A DNA stretch of 64,000 nt. Origin: JAGIBJ01 sp032119595 (GTDB lineage: Bacteria > Actinomycetota > Thermoleophilia > Solirubrobacterales > Solirubrobacteraceae). The position numbers and the translations under genes are program-made. The notes below the pieces were generated by a model, which saw only the letters and a list, made by a program, of their open reading frames with translations, was not told the DNA's origin and ran no database searches. The stretch lies in the NCBI GenBank assembly GCA_032119595.1, contig JAUMBQ010000001.1:434001-498000 (forward strand), read 5' to 3'. Numbering within the stretch: position 1 is the first letter of the stretch; each line of letters starts with the position of its first letter. Below, piece by piece: positions 1 to 9,400 of this stretch.

Positions 1-417
1 GCCACCCGTGGAGGTGAGCAGCGCAATCTCGTAGGCCTCACCCTCGATCCAGGGCTGCGTGATGCGGAGCTTGGCGGTCGCCAGGCGACCGATCGGCGAC
101 TCGGCGCCGGCAAACTCGACGACGGCGTCGTTGACGATCACCTGCGACACCGACACGGCGTCGGGCCCGTCATTGCGCACGGTCAATTCGATCACGCCGG
201 GCTCCAGGCGCGTCTGTTCCACGACGACCTCTTCGGCCGGTGGACCGCGACGATCCCCCAGGCCCGGGCCGTCGAACGCCAGGAAGGCAAGCAGCGCGGC
301 CGCGATCAGCACGAGCGGTCCCAGCGCGGCAGCCCACGTCGGGAGGCGCGGGCCGGCGGACGGCGGCGTGTCCGGCGATTCGGCCACCGGGGTCGCGGGC
401 GCGGTAGGCGCGGTCAC
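1..417 (-). CDS. ZIP-family metal transporter, N-terminal part (cut by window edge)
   Basis: Only the first 139 codons are present. A GTG start at 417 overlaps the stop of the upstream oxidase (GTGA), so the two are translationally coupled. The protein begins with a Pro/Ala-rich tail, then one hydrophobic segment (about residues 27-46, WAAALGPLVLIAAALLAFLAF), then a beta-rich extracytoplasmic stretch with IELTVRNDGPD and QVIVNDA. From memory of the family, actinobacterial ZIP transporters carry such an N-terminal domain before the ZIP core, and are often next to a multicopper oxidase. The ZIP core itself lies outside the window, so the assignment rests on this N-terminal region and the neighbour. 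Another membrane protein with an Ig-like domain cannot be excluded. Confidence 0.5.
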   Translation of the reverse strand, partial: MTAPTAPATPVAESPDTPPSAGPRLPTWAAALGPLVLIAAALLAFLAFDGPGLGDRRGPPAEEVVVEQTRLEPGVIELTVRNDGPDAVSVSQVIVNDAVVEFAGAESPIGRLATAKLRITQPWIEGEAYEIALLTSTGG

Positions 418-1454
418 GCTGCCACCTCGAAGAAGCCCTGCCAGCCGAGCTCAGTGAACTCCGACTGGTGCGCGTGGAACATGAACTTGCCCGAGTGCGG
501 GAACGTCCACTCCGCGATGCCGCGCTGGCCCTGGCAGAGCATCACCGTGTCGGTGAAGTCCACGGGCGTGGGGCGCGTGCCCGTCGGGTACCAGTCGAAC
601 AGGTTGGCGTGCAGATGGAAGGAGTTGATGAGGTCGTACTCCAGGACGTTCACGATGTACGCCCGGATCAGCTCATCTCGCTTCACCTCGATCGGCGTGT
701 TCATGTAGGCAAACGGGACCGTGTTGACGGCGTACAGCTCGTTGGCGCGGTCAAAGTTCGTGTCAAAGCCGTTCATCACGAAGATCAGCTCGTCGGCCTC
801 GGGGCGGGCCTCCTTCGGATCGACGATGAAGGCGCCGTACATGCCCTTGGCGATGTGCTCGGCGAGCGGGCGCACGTGGCAGTGGTAGAGATGCAGGCCG
901 ACGGGCTGCGCCTCGAACTCGTACGTCGTGCGGCCACCGGGCTGGATCTCGCCGGCGCCTTGGCCGGCCACGCCGTCCATGGCCGACGGGTGGATGCCGT
1001 GGAAGTGAATCGTGTGCGGGTGCACCGAGCCGTTGACGAACGTGATCCGCAGGATCTCGCCCTCGCGGCACCGAAGGGTGGGGCCCGGGATCCGGCCGTT
1101 GTAGGTCCACGCCGCGAACATGACGCCTGGCGCGACCTCGATCTCCTTGTCGACCGCGACGAGTTCCCACTCACGAATGACCTTGCCGCTCGCCGAGCGG
1201 CGCGTCGTGCCCCAGTCGAAATCGCGGACGAGGTCGGCGGGATCAAACCCGTTGGCAGCGTGGTCGACGGTCCGGCCAGCACGGAAGTTCGCGTGGCCGC
1301 TGACGTGGCCTGCGTGGATGCCCGCCGTGGCGCCACCGCCTGGCGCGGCATGACCTGAATGGGCTCCAGCAGAGGCGCCACCGCGCAGCACAAGGCCGCC
1401 AGCAGCAGCTGTGGCCGTTCCGGCCAGCAGCGAGCGGCGAGTGAGGTCCTTCAT
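414..1454 (-). CDS. Two-domain multicopper oxidase, Tat-exported
   Basis: 346 aa. The N-terminus has a twin-arginine signal (LTRRSLLAGTATAAAGG), so folded copper enzyme export is expected. Copper-binding motifs are complete: HPHTIHFHGIH and LYHCHVRPLAEHIAKGM in the first cupredoxin domain, and SFHLHANLF and MFHAHQSEF in the second. HCH followed by a downstream His and Met in domain 1 is the arrangement of a type 1 site combined with trinuclear-cluster ligands, as in two-domain laccases related to copper nitrite reductase. Substrate (metal ion such as Cu(I), Mn(II) or Fe(II), or a phenol) cannot be read from sequence. It is coupled to the downstream ZIP-type gene, suggesting metal oxidation and uptake work together. 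The gene diverges from the siderophore operon across an iron box. Confidence 0.85.
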   Translation of the reverse strand: MKDLTRRSLLAGTATAAAGGLVLRGGASAGAHSGHAAPGGGATAGIHAGHVSGHANFRAGRTVDHAANGFDPADLVRDFDWGTTRRSASGKVIREWELVAVDKEIEVAPGVMFAAWTYNGRIPGPTLRCREGEILRITFVNGSVHPHTIHFHGIHPSAMDGVAGQGAGEIQPGGRTTYEFEAQPVGLHLYHCHVRPLAEHIAKGMYGAFIVDPKEARPEADELIFVMNGFDTNFDRANELYAVNTVPFAYMNTPIEVKRDELIRAYIVNVLEYDLINSFHLHANLFDWYPTGTRPTPVDFTDTVMLCQGQRGIAEWTFPHSGKFMFHAHQSEFTELGWQGFFEVAA

Positions 1455-1526
1455 GAACTCAGAGTTTGGCAGGCCTAAACCCTGGATGCAACGCGCCCTA
1501 CGTCACACGGCCAGGCCCGCCTAGCA

Positions 1527-1558
1527 TTAGGGATGCCTATTAGGTTGCCCTAATGTAA
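1527..1558. promoter_or_regulatory. DtxR/IdeR-type iron box
   Basis: The 19-mer at 1540-1558 (TTAGGTTGCCCTAATGTAA) matches the DtxR/IdeR consensus TWAGGTTAGSCTAACCTWA at 15 of 19 positions by hand alignment. A second TTAGG half-site starts at 1527, giving room for a second dimer. The box is 54 bp before entA and in the divergent promoter region of the multicopper oxidase, so iron-dependent repression of the siderophore operon is expected. Control of the oxidase side is possible too. Confidence 0.7.
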
Positions 1559-1611
1559 GGTCTCGACCGACCTCGCCCGAACCCGAGCGAGCAACCCCGA
1601 GCCGATTCCCG

Positions 1612-2469
1612 ATGTCTGTGCTTTCGCCCATGCCGCCAACCGACTCCGCCTCCGCCAAGCCGAACGACGAGCGACCTCGCGAAGGCGTCGTCCTCGTGAC
1701 GGGCGCAGCGGGAGGCATCGGCCGTGCCATCGTGGCGGCGCTGCTGGAAACCGGCCGGCGCGTCGTCGCCACCGACGTCGACGAAGCGGGCCTCGCCGCA
1801 TTGACCACGGCCCTCGGCGCCGCCGACCACCTCCACGCTCGCCCGCTCGACGTGACGATCAGCGCCGACGTCGACGACGTGGTCGACCGGGTCGAGGGCG
1901 AGATCGGGCCGATCGAGGGCCTCGTCAGCGCGCACGGGATGCTGCGCGCGAGCACGACGCTGGCCCAGTCCGATGAAGAATGGGAGGCCGTCCATGCGGT
2001 CAACGTCGGCGGCGTCATGCGCATCTCGCGCGCGGTCACGCGCCGCATGGCTCGCCGCCAGCGCGGGGCGGTCGTGACCATCGGCTCCAACGCGGCAGCC
2101 GTGGCGCGCGATGGGATCTCCGCCTACGCGAGCAGCAAGGCCGCCGCGCGGCACTACACCCTCTGTCTCGGGGTCGAGTTGGCGCCGCTCGGCATTCGCT
2201 GCAACGTCGTGTCGCCCGGCTCCACCGACACCCCGATGTTGCGTGGCGCCTGGACCGACTCGGACGCCGACGCTGCCGGGCTCCCCGGCGCCGCCAACCG
2301 CCGCGCGATCGCGGGCACACCCGAGGCGTTCTGGCCCGGCATCCCGCTCGGACGAGTCTCGGAGCCGGAGTGGGTCGCCGACGCGGTCACCTTCCTCCTG
2401 TCTCCCTCGGCGCGGCACATCGCCCTCCACGACTTGCGCGTCGACGGTGGCGCCACGCTCGGCGCCTGA
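1612..2469 (+). CDS. entA: 2,3-dihydro-2,3-dihydroxybenzoate dehydrogenase
   Basis: 285 aa short-chain dehydrogenase. It shows the NAD-binding TGAAGGIGRA motif near residue 28, an SxxxYxxxK-type active site (YASSKAA), and a C-terminal VDGGATLGA. EntA/DhbA oxidises 2,3-dihydro-2,3-dihydroxybenzoate to 2,3-dihydroxybenzoate, the last step of the catechol precursor pathway. The SDR family is broad, but position at the head of an operon with isochorismate synthase, DHB-AMP ligase, isochorismatase and a serine NRPS makes the role nearly certain. It is the first gene after the iron box. The next gene starts 3 bp after its stop. Confidence 0.85.
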   Translation: MSVLSPMPPTDSASAKPNDERPREGVVLVTGAAGGIGRAIVAALLETGRRVVATDVDEAGLAALTTALGAADHLHARPLDVTISADVDDVVDRVEGEIGPIEGLVSAHGMLRASTTLAQSDEEWEAVHAVNVGGVMRISRAVTRRMARRQRGAVVTIGSNAAAVARDGISAYASSKAAARHYTLCLGVELAPLGIRCNVVSPGSTDTPMLRGAWTDSDADAAGLPGAANRRAIAGTPEAFWPGIPLGRVSEPEWVADAVTFLLSPSARHIALHDLRVDGGATLGA

Positions 2470-2472
2470 TCG

Positions 2473-3750
2473 ATGACTGCTCGCGTCATGACCCCCTCGC
2501 CCCCCGTCGATCACCACGCCGAGGTCGTCGGCCCCGCCGACGTGCTCGGGCGCTACCGGCCGGGCTCGAGCAGCTTCTTCGCGTCGCCTGGAGGAGCAGC
2601 ACTCCTGGGGGAAGGCGTCGCAGCCGTCCTGCCGGCGTGGGCCACTGGCACGGACCGCGCCGACCGCGTCGCCTCGCTCCTCGACGACGCCACACGTTCT
2701 GGCCATCCGGACCCGGTCGCCATCGGCGCGATCCCGTTCGACGAGGACCTCCCGGCTCGCATCGTGGTGCCAGCCCAAGTCCTGCGTGGCCGCACCGCGG
2801 ATCTGCGCGCTGCCCTTCGCGCCCAACCGGTCGACGGCTCGGGTCCGCGCCAGCGCCTCACCCTGCGCCCGATCACCAGCCACGAAGGATTCCTGGCCAG
2901 CGTCCGTGCAGCAGTGCAGGAGCTGGAGCGAGGAGACCTGCGCAAGGTCGTGCTGTCGCGAGCGCTCCAACTCACCGCGGGCTCGCCGGTCGACCCCGCG
3001 GCGCTGCTGCGAAACCTGATCCGCTCGGAACCGGGCGCCTACACCTTCGCGATCGATCTCCCGCGAGCGGTCAGCCGTGCCCGTGACGGCTATCCGGCGC
3101 GGCCGACGCGCACGCTCGTCGGCGCCAGCCCGGAGCTGCTGCTGCGGCGTCGTGGCCGGGTCGTGGAGACGTTTCCGCTGGCGGGGTCTGCCCCGCGCAG
3201 CGACGATCCAGCCGAGGACCGGCGCCGCAGCGAGGCGCTCCGTCAGTCGCCGAAGGACCTCGGCGAGCACGCCGTCGTGGTCGAGGCGATCGGCGATGCG
3301 CTTGCGCCGATTTGTCGTGAGCTGACGCTTCCTAGTCGCCCGTCGCTGGTGCGCACGAGCACCATGTGGCATCTCGGGACCGCGATCTCCGGGAGGCTGC
3401 GCGACCCGGCGTCCTCCTCGCTACAGGTCGCCCTGGCGCTCCACCCCACGCCCGCGATCTGCGGTTCGCCGACGGAAGCCGCCCGCGCCGCCATCGCGCG
3501 CCTGGAGCCGTACCGACGCGACTTCTACACCGGGCTCGTCGGTTGGACGGACGCTGCTGGCGATGGCGATTGGGCGGTGACGATCCGCTGCGCCCACGTC
3601 GAGGAGTCGGGCGTTCGCGTGTATGCCGGTGCAGGGATCATGGCCGACTCCGACCCGCAGTCCGAGCTGGCCGAGACGGCCGCCAAAGCGCGGACCCTGC
3701 TACTCGCGATGGGCATCGACGCCGAGCCGGAGTTCGGCCCGTGCCCATGA
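2473..3750 (+). CDS. entC: Isochorismate synthase
   Basis: 425 aa, chorismate-binding (anthranilate synthase component I-like) fold. Visible family motifs are RKVVLSRALQL, GASPELLLRR, FPLAGSAPR, HPTPAICGSP, FYTGLVGW and the metal/pyruvate-loop region ELAETAAKA. It converts chorismate to isochorismate, the entry step to 2,3-dihydroxybenzoate. Length fits EntC/DhbC plus a modest N-terminal extension. The stop overlaps the start of entE as ATGA, so the two are translationally coupled. Salicylate-type or menaquinone-type isochorismate synthases are less likely given the neighbours. Confidence 0.9.
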   Translation: MTARVMTPSPPVDHHAEVVGPADVLGRYRPGSSSFFASPGGAALLGEGVAAVLPAWATGTDRADRVASLLDDATRSGHPDPVAIGAIPFDEDLPARIVVPAQVLRGRTADLRAALRAQPVDGSGPRQRLTLRPITSHEGFLASVRAAVQELERGDLRKVVLSRALQLTAGSPVDPAALLRNLIRSEPGAYTFAIDLPRAVSRARDGYPARPTRTLVGASPELLLRRRGRVVETFPLAGSAPRSDDPAEDRRRSEALRQSPKDLGEHAVVVEAIGDALAPICRELTLPSRPSLVRTSTMWHLGTAISGRLRDPASSSLQVALALHPTPAICGSPTEAARAAIARLEPYRRDFYTGLVGWTDAAGDGDWAVTIRCAHVEESGVRVYAGAGIMADSDPQSELAETAAKARTLLLAMGIDAEPEFGPCP

Positions 3751-5471
3751 TCACCTCGCATCGGGCGCACGAGGACGCGAGCGCGCACCGGCCCGGCCCG
3801 CGCGGCTCCATCGACCTGCCGACCTGGCCGCAGGACGTCGCCGCGGACTACCGCGCGCGCGGCTTCTGGACGGGGCAGACCTTCGGCGACCTGCTGACCG
3901 AGCGAGCTGCCAAACACCCGGACCGGGAGGCGGTGGCCGGCGGCCAGGAGCGGTGGTCGTATGCGGAACTCGAGCACCGCGCCAGCAGCCTCGCAGCGGG
4001 GCTGTCGGCGATCGGCGTGCGCTGCGGCGACCGCGTCGTCGTGCAGCTCCCCAACGAGCCCGTCTTCGTCGAGGTCCTGTTCGCCTGCTTCCGGCTTGGC
4101 GCGGTACCCGTCCTGGCGCTTCCGGCGCACCGCTTCACTGAACTGCGGCATTTCGCGACCCAGGCCGAGGCCGTCGCCGTGATCACCACGGGCGTGCGCG
4201 GCCGGTTCGATCACGCCGAACTCGCCGAAACCGTTCGCGCCGGGGTCTCGAGCGTCCGGGACGTCGTGGTCGCCGGGACCCCGCTCCCCGGGCAGCGCGC
4301 GTTGGACGACCTGCGGCTCGCGCTCCCGAGGCTGTCGACCAGCGCGAGCGCCGACGGCCCGCAGGCCCACGATCTCGCGCTCCTCCAGCTCTCCGGTGGC
4401 ACGACCGGACCGTCCAAGCTGATCCCGCGCACCCACGACGACTACCTCTACAGCGCCCGCGCCAGCGCCCAGATCTGTGGCCAGGACGAGTCGAGCCGAT
4501 ATCTCGCCGTCCTTCCGGCTGGGCACAATTTCACGCTCAGCTCGGCAGGAATCCTCGGCACGCTGGCCACCGGCGGGGCGGTGGTGATGTGCCCGAGCCC
4601 GGATCCACAGACCGCGGTCGGCCTCCTTGAATCCGAGCGGATCACCGTGACCGGAATCGTGCCGCCGCTCGTGATCGCTTGGCTCGACGCGTTGCCGGCG
4701 TTGGGCCGCGACCTTTCGAGCCTCGAGCTCCTGCAGGTCGGCGGCGCGAAGCTCGACGAGGCCGTCGCCCGACGCATCGAGCCGGCGTTCGGTTGCCGGC
4801 TGCAGCAGGTGTTCGGCATGGCCGAAGGCCTGGTCAACTTCACCCGCCTCGACGATCCCGACGACCTGGTCGTCCAGACCCAGGGCCGGCCGCTGTCGCC
4901 GGCCGACGAAATCCGCGTGGTTGACGAGCACGATCTCGACGTGCAACCCGGCGAGGCCGGCGCGCTGCTCACCCGCGGGCCGTACACGATCCGCGGGTAC
5001 TTCCGCGCGGCCGAACACAACGCCGACGTGTTCACCGCCGATGGCTTCTACCGCACCGGTGATCTCGTGCGGCAGCTCCCGTCGGGCCATCTCGTCGTCG
5101 TCGGACGAGAGAAGGAGCAGATCAACCGCGGCGGCGAGAAGATCGCGCCGGCCGAGATCGAGGGTCACCTGATCGCGCACCCATCCGTCCGCGACGCCTG
5201 CGTCGTCGGCCTCCCCGACGCGCTCCTCGGCGAACGGACCTGCGCGGTCGTCGTGCCGCGCGGTGCCGCGCCGTCGCCAGCGGACCTGCGCAAATTTGTC
5301 CGCGAACGCGGAGTCGCCGCGTTCAAAGTGCCCGACCGCTTCACCTTCGTCACCGCGTTCCCGACGACCGGCGTCGGGAAGGTGAGCCGTCGCGAGCTAC
5401 GGAACCAGCTCGCCACCCAGCTCGCCTCGAGCGCCCCACCTTCCGCCACCAACGACGACTCCGGTCGCTGA
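3747..5471 (+). CDS. entE: 2,3-dihydroxybenzoate-AMP ligase
   Basis: 574 aa acyl-AMP ligase. I place the start at the ATG overlapping the entC stop; an open frame continues upstream but inside entC. Motifs: phosphate loop LSGGTTGPSK near residue 215, the aryl-acid pocket signature GHNFTLSS, FGMAEGLVNFT, YRTGDLVR, and the C-terminal lysine region TGVGKVSRREL. The Asn of GHNF is typical of ligases that activate 2,3-dihydroxybenzoate or salicylate. It adenylates DHB and loads it on the aryl-carrier domain of EntB. The N-terminus is about 30 residues longer than usual. Confidence 0.92.
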   Translation: MITSHRAHEDASAHRPGPRGSIDLPTWPQDVAADYRARGFWTGQTFGDLLTERAAKHPDREAVAGGQERWSYAELEHRASSLAAGLSAIGVRCGDRVVVQLPNEPVFVEVLFACFRLGAVPVLALPAHRFTELRHFATQAEAVAVITTGVRGRFDHAELAETVRAGVSSVRDVVVAGTPLPGQRALDDLRLALPRLSTSASADGPQAHDLALLQLSGGTTGPSKLIPRTHDDYLYSARASAQICGQDESSRYLAVLPAGHNFTLSSAGILGTLATGGAVVMCPSPDPQTAVGLLESERITVTGIVPPLVIAWLDALPALGRDLSSLELLQVGGAKLDEAVARRIEPAFGCRLQQVFGMAEGLVNFTRLDDPDDLVVQTQGRPLSPADEIRVVDEHDLDVQPGEAGALLTRGPYTIRGYFRAAEHNADVFTADGFYRTGDLVRQLPSGHLVVVGREKEQINRGGEKIAPAEIEGHLIAHPSVRDACVVGLPDALLGERTCAVVVPRGAAPSPADLRKFVRERGVAAFKVPDRFTFVTAFPTTGVGKVSRRELRNQLATQLASSAPPSATNDDSGR

Positions 5472-5487
5472 CCCCGAGGACCTGATC

Positions 5488-6444
5488 ATGGCCCTTCCCG
5501 CCATCGCCTCGTACCCGATGCCGAGCGCGCACGACCTCACCGAGAGTCGCGCCCCCTGGACCGCTGACCCGCGCCGCGCGGCGCTGCTCATCCACGACAT
5601 GCAGGAGCACTTCGTGGGCGCGTTCCAGCGTGACCGCGAGCCGATCCCGCAGCTCATCGCCAACATCAATGCGCTGAGAACCCGCGCGCGGGCGCTGGGC
5701 ATCCCGGTGATCTACAGCGCCCAGCCCGCCGGCCAGAGCCGAGCCGAGCGTGGACTCCTTCAGGACTTCTGGGGCGACGGCATCAGCGCCGACCCAGCCG
5801 ACGCCGCGATCATCCCCGACCTCGCGCCGTGCCCGACCGACATCGAACTCACGAAGTGGCGCTACAGCGCGTTCGTGCGCACCAACCTGCATGACGAACT
5901 CCGCGCCCACGGCCGGGACCAGCTCCTCATCAGCGGAATCTACGCGCACATCGGCTGCCTGATGACGGCCGCGCAGGCCTTCATGGAAGAGGTCGAGCCG
6001 TTCCTCATCGCCGACGCCCTCGCCGACTTCTCTCGCGCCGATCACGACCAAGCTCTCGACTGGGCGGCGCGCCGCTGCGCTGCGACCCCGACCACGCAGG
6101 AGGTGCTGGCGCAGCTCCGCAATGCGACCGGCTCAGCTTCCGGAGCAGGAGCCACGGCCGCGGCGGGAGCCAGGACGGGGCCCGGAGCCACCGCCGGCGG
6201 ACTGGATCGCGCGTCGCTGCGTGCGCGGCTCGCTCACCTCACCGACGACCCCCTGCACGACTTCGGCGACGACGACGATCTCAGCGACGCGGGCATCGAC
6301 TCGATCCGCCTCATGGGCGCGATTACCGAGTGGCAGGCAGCCGGATACGCGATCACGTTCGAGGAACTCGCCGAAGAGCCGACGATCGCGGCGTGGGCCG
6401 CTTTGCTGGCCCGCGTGGCATTGCCGGCCGCCGGAACACGCTGA
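5488..6444 (+). CDS. entB: Isochorismatase fused to aryl carrier protein
   Basis: 318 aa, bifunctional. The N-terminal isochorismatase domain has LLIHDMQEHF, the lysine region ELTKWRYSAF, and GIYAHIGCLMTA followed by ADALADFSR, which closely mirrors E. coli EntB. A low-complexity Ala/Gly linker (about residues 212-232) leads to the carrier domain, whose phosphopantetheine serine lies in DAGIDSIRLM near residue 270. The enzyme hydrolyses isochorismate to the dihydrodiol used by EntA, and the carrier domain holds DHB for the NRPS. The stop overlaps the NRPS start by one base (TGATG). Confidence 0.95.
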   Translation: MALPAIASYPMPSAHDLTESRAPWTADPRRAALLIHDMQEHFVGAFQRDREPIPQLIANINALRTRARALGIPVIYSAQPAGQSRAERGLLQDFWGDGISADPADAAIIPDLAPCPTDIELTKWRYSAFVRTNLHDELRAHGRDQLLISGIYAHIGCLMTAAQAFMEEVEPFLIADALADFSRADHDQALDWAARRCAATPTTQEVLAQLRNATGSASGAGATAAAGARTGPGATAGGLDRASLRARLAHLTDDPLHDFGDDDDLSDAGIDSIRLMGAITEWQAAGYAITFEELAEEPTIAAWAALLARVALPAAGTR

Positions 6445-9400
6445 TGGGCCTGGCACCCGGCGACGGTCTGCCGCTGACCGGCGCCCAGCAGGGCGTGTGG
6501 TTTGCGCAGGCCCTGGCACCAGATAATCCGATCTTCAACACGGCCGACGCGGTCGAGATCACGGGTCCGGTCGACGAGCTCGTGCTGGCCACGGAGATCC
6601 GCCGCGTGCTCGACGGCGCGGAGGCGCTGCACGTCCGCTTCGCCGATCGACCCGACGGCCCAGCCCAGCACCCACGTTCCGAACGCGACTGGCCGCTGCC
6701 AATCCTCGACCTCCGTGGCCACCGCGATCCGGGCGCTGCGGCGATCGCGTTCATGGAGACCGACCTTCAAGCGCCGGTCAGCCTCGCACGCGATCGGCTC
6801 TTCGCTTCAGCGCTCATGCGCACCGGCGACGCGGCGTGGACGTGGTACCTACGGATCCACCACATCGCGACCGACGCGTACGCGACCGCGCTCTTGATGC
6901 GCCGCGTCGCCGAGCGTTACACGGCCGACGCCGACCCCGACCGACCGGCGCCGCTCCACCTCGGCAGCCTTCAGTCGCTCGTTGATGCCGACCGCGAGTA
7001 CCACCGAAGCGACGCGCCTGAGTCCGACCGCCGCTACTGGCGCGAGCGCCTCCACGGCCACACCGCCCCGGCCACCCTCGCGACGGCGATAGCGAGCGAA
7101 CGAACCGCACCCGCTCGGACCCTCGCCGCGCCCACGCGAGCGACGCGACACCTCGACGCCAACCTGGCCGATCCGGCCTCGGCCGTCGGTGCCGGCTGGC
7201 CTGAACTCCTGATCGCGGGCGTCGCGGCAAACCTCCAAGCGCTGACCGGCGCCCACCGACAGGTCTTCGCGATGCCGGTGCTCGCGCGCCGCGGGCCGAT
7301 CCGCCGTACCCCCGGCATCGCCGTGAACATCGTGCCTCTGATCGTCGACGTGGATCCGGACCAGTCCCTGAGTGACCTTGTCCTCACAGTCCGCGATGAA
7401 CTCCGCATGACCCGCCGCCATCAGCAGCTTCGCTTTGAGGAACTCGCTCGGATGCTGCCCGCCGGGACTCCCCTGTTCGGTCCGCAGATCAACCTCAAGC
7501 CGTATGCCAGCGAGCTTCGTTTCGGCGACGCGACCGGACACATCAGGAACCTGGCGACGGGCCCAGTCGACGACCTGTCGCTCATCGCGACCGACCTCCC
7601 AGGCGGCGGTCTTGCGCTCACGCTCGACGGCAACGCGAGCCGCTACGACGAGGCCATGGTGCGGGAGCAGCTTGACCGGTTCGTCGTGACGTTGGAGGCG
7701 TGCGCCGAGCCTGGCGCGATCGTGCGTTCGGTGGGCTCGCTGCCCACGATCACGGGCGCAGAGCGCCGACAGGTGGTGGCGCGATTCAACGACACCGCGC
7801 ACGTCGTTCCACGGACCACCGTCGCCGCGCAGCTCCGAGCCCAGGCCGCGGCGACGCCCGAGCATCCGGCGGTGTCGGACGCCCTCGAAACGATCACCTA
7901 CGGGGAGCTTCATCGGCGCGCCGAGGCGCTGGCGGCCGAGCTGCGCACCTGCGGTGCACGGCCGGGAACACTGGTCGGCCTCGGGCTGGAGCGGTCGGTG
8001 GGCCTGGCGGTGGCCGTCACCGCCGTCCTGCTGGCCGGCGCGGCGTACCTCCCGATCGACCCGGACCTCCCGGCCGACCGCCTCGACTACGTGCTCGGCC
8101 ACGCGCAGCCGGCCTGCGTGATCGTCGGCGAAGCGGTAGTCGCGGTCGTGCCGTCCTTCACGGCGGCGTCTTGCGTCCTGATCGATGAGGGCGGCCATGC
8201 GACCACGACACCGCAACCACCCGCCGGTCCGCGCTCGTCGAACCAAGAGACTTCGCTCGAAGCGACCCCGCCCCCGCCCACACCCACCGATCCGGCCTAC
8301 GTGATCTACACCTCGGGCTCGACCGGTCGACCGAAAGGCGTGGTGGTCGAGCACGCCGCGATCGTCAACCGCCTGGACTGGATGCAGCACCTGGCGCCGA
8401 TCGGCCCGGGCGACACCGTGCTCCAGAAGACGCCATACGGGTTCGACGTGTCGGTCTGGGAACTCACCTGGCCGCTGCTGCGCGGGGCTCGCCTGCTGAT
8501 GGCCGAACCGGGCGGCCACCGCGACCCCGCTTACCTCGCCGCGCTCATCCAGCGAGAGCACGTGAGCCTGGTGCATTTCGTCCCGTCGATGCTGGATCTG
8601 TTCCTCGACGAGCCGGAGAGTTCCGGTTGCACGGCGCTGCGGCACGTCGTGTGTAGTGGCGAGGCGCTGCCAGCCACGACCGTCGACCGCTACCACGAGC
8701 GTCTCTCCGCCCCGCTCCACAACCTCTACGGCCCGACCGAGGCCGCGATCGACGTCACCGCGTGGACCTGCGACTCGGGCGACCCGCCCGGCCCGATCCC
8801 GATCGGACGCCCCATCTGGAACACCCGCACCTACGTCCTCGACGAGGCCCTGCGCCCGCTGCCGATCGGCGCGGCCGGCGAGCTTTGGCTCGCCGGTGCC
8901 AACCTCGCTCGCGAGTATCTCGGGCGTCCAGACCTCACGGCCGACGCCTTCGTGCACGACCCGCTCCACGAAGAGTGGGCCGCCGCCACCGGCGTGGCGC
9001 CTGGGAGCACCGCCCCGAGGATGTATCGCACCGGAGACGTGGCCCGTTGGCGCCCCGACGGCGCGCTCGAGTACCTCGGCCGCACCGACGACCAAGTCAA
9101 ACTTCGCGGGCTGCGCATCGAACTCGGCGAGATCGAAACGACGCTCGCGCGGCACCCGCTGGTCGCGCGCGCTGCGGCAGCGGTTGACCGGGCCGGAGCG
9201 TCGGCGCGGCTAGTGGCGTACGTCGTCCTCGCGGATGAGCCCCCGCATTCCGTCGCGGCCGAGCAGTCCGCGGCGGCTGGGGGCCGCGCACCGTCCGGGT
9301 CTCAGGACGAAGGCGCTGCGCGTCTGGCCGACCGCTCAGTGGGCGACGCGCTCCTAGCGCACGTCGCGGCCTCGCTGCCTGAGTACATGGTGCCGGCCGC

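Noticed and set aside
468..1358. Long plus-strand open frame opposite the multicopper oxidase
   Set aside because: It is the antisense shadow of a gene with clear copper motifs; the translation is Arg/Val-rich with no domain.
1540..3372. 610-codon minus-strand open frame opposite entA and entC
   Set aside because: High-GC shadow frame; no motif, and both opposite genes are certain.
6849..9155. 768-codon minus-strand open frame opposite the NRPS
   Set aside because: Composition-driven shadow of the NRPS; Arg/Gly-rich with no recognisable fold.
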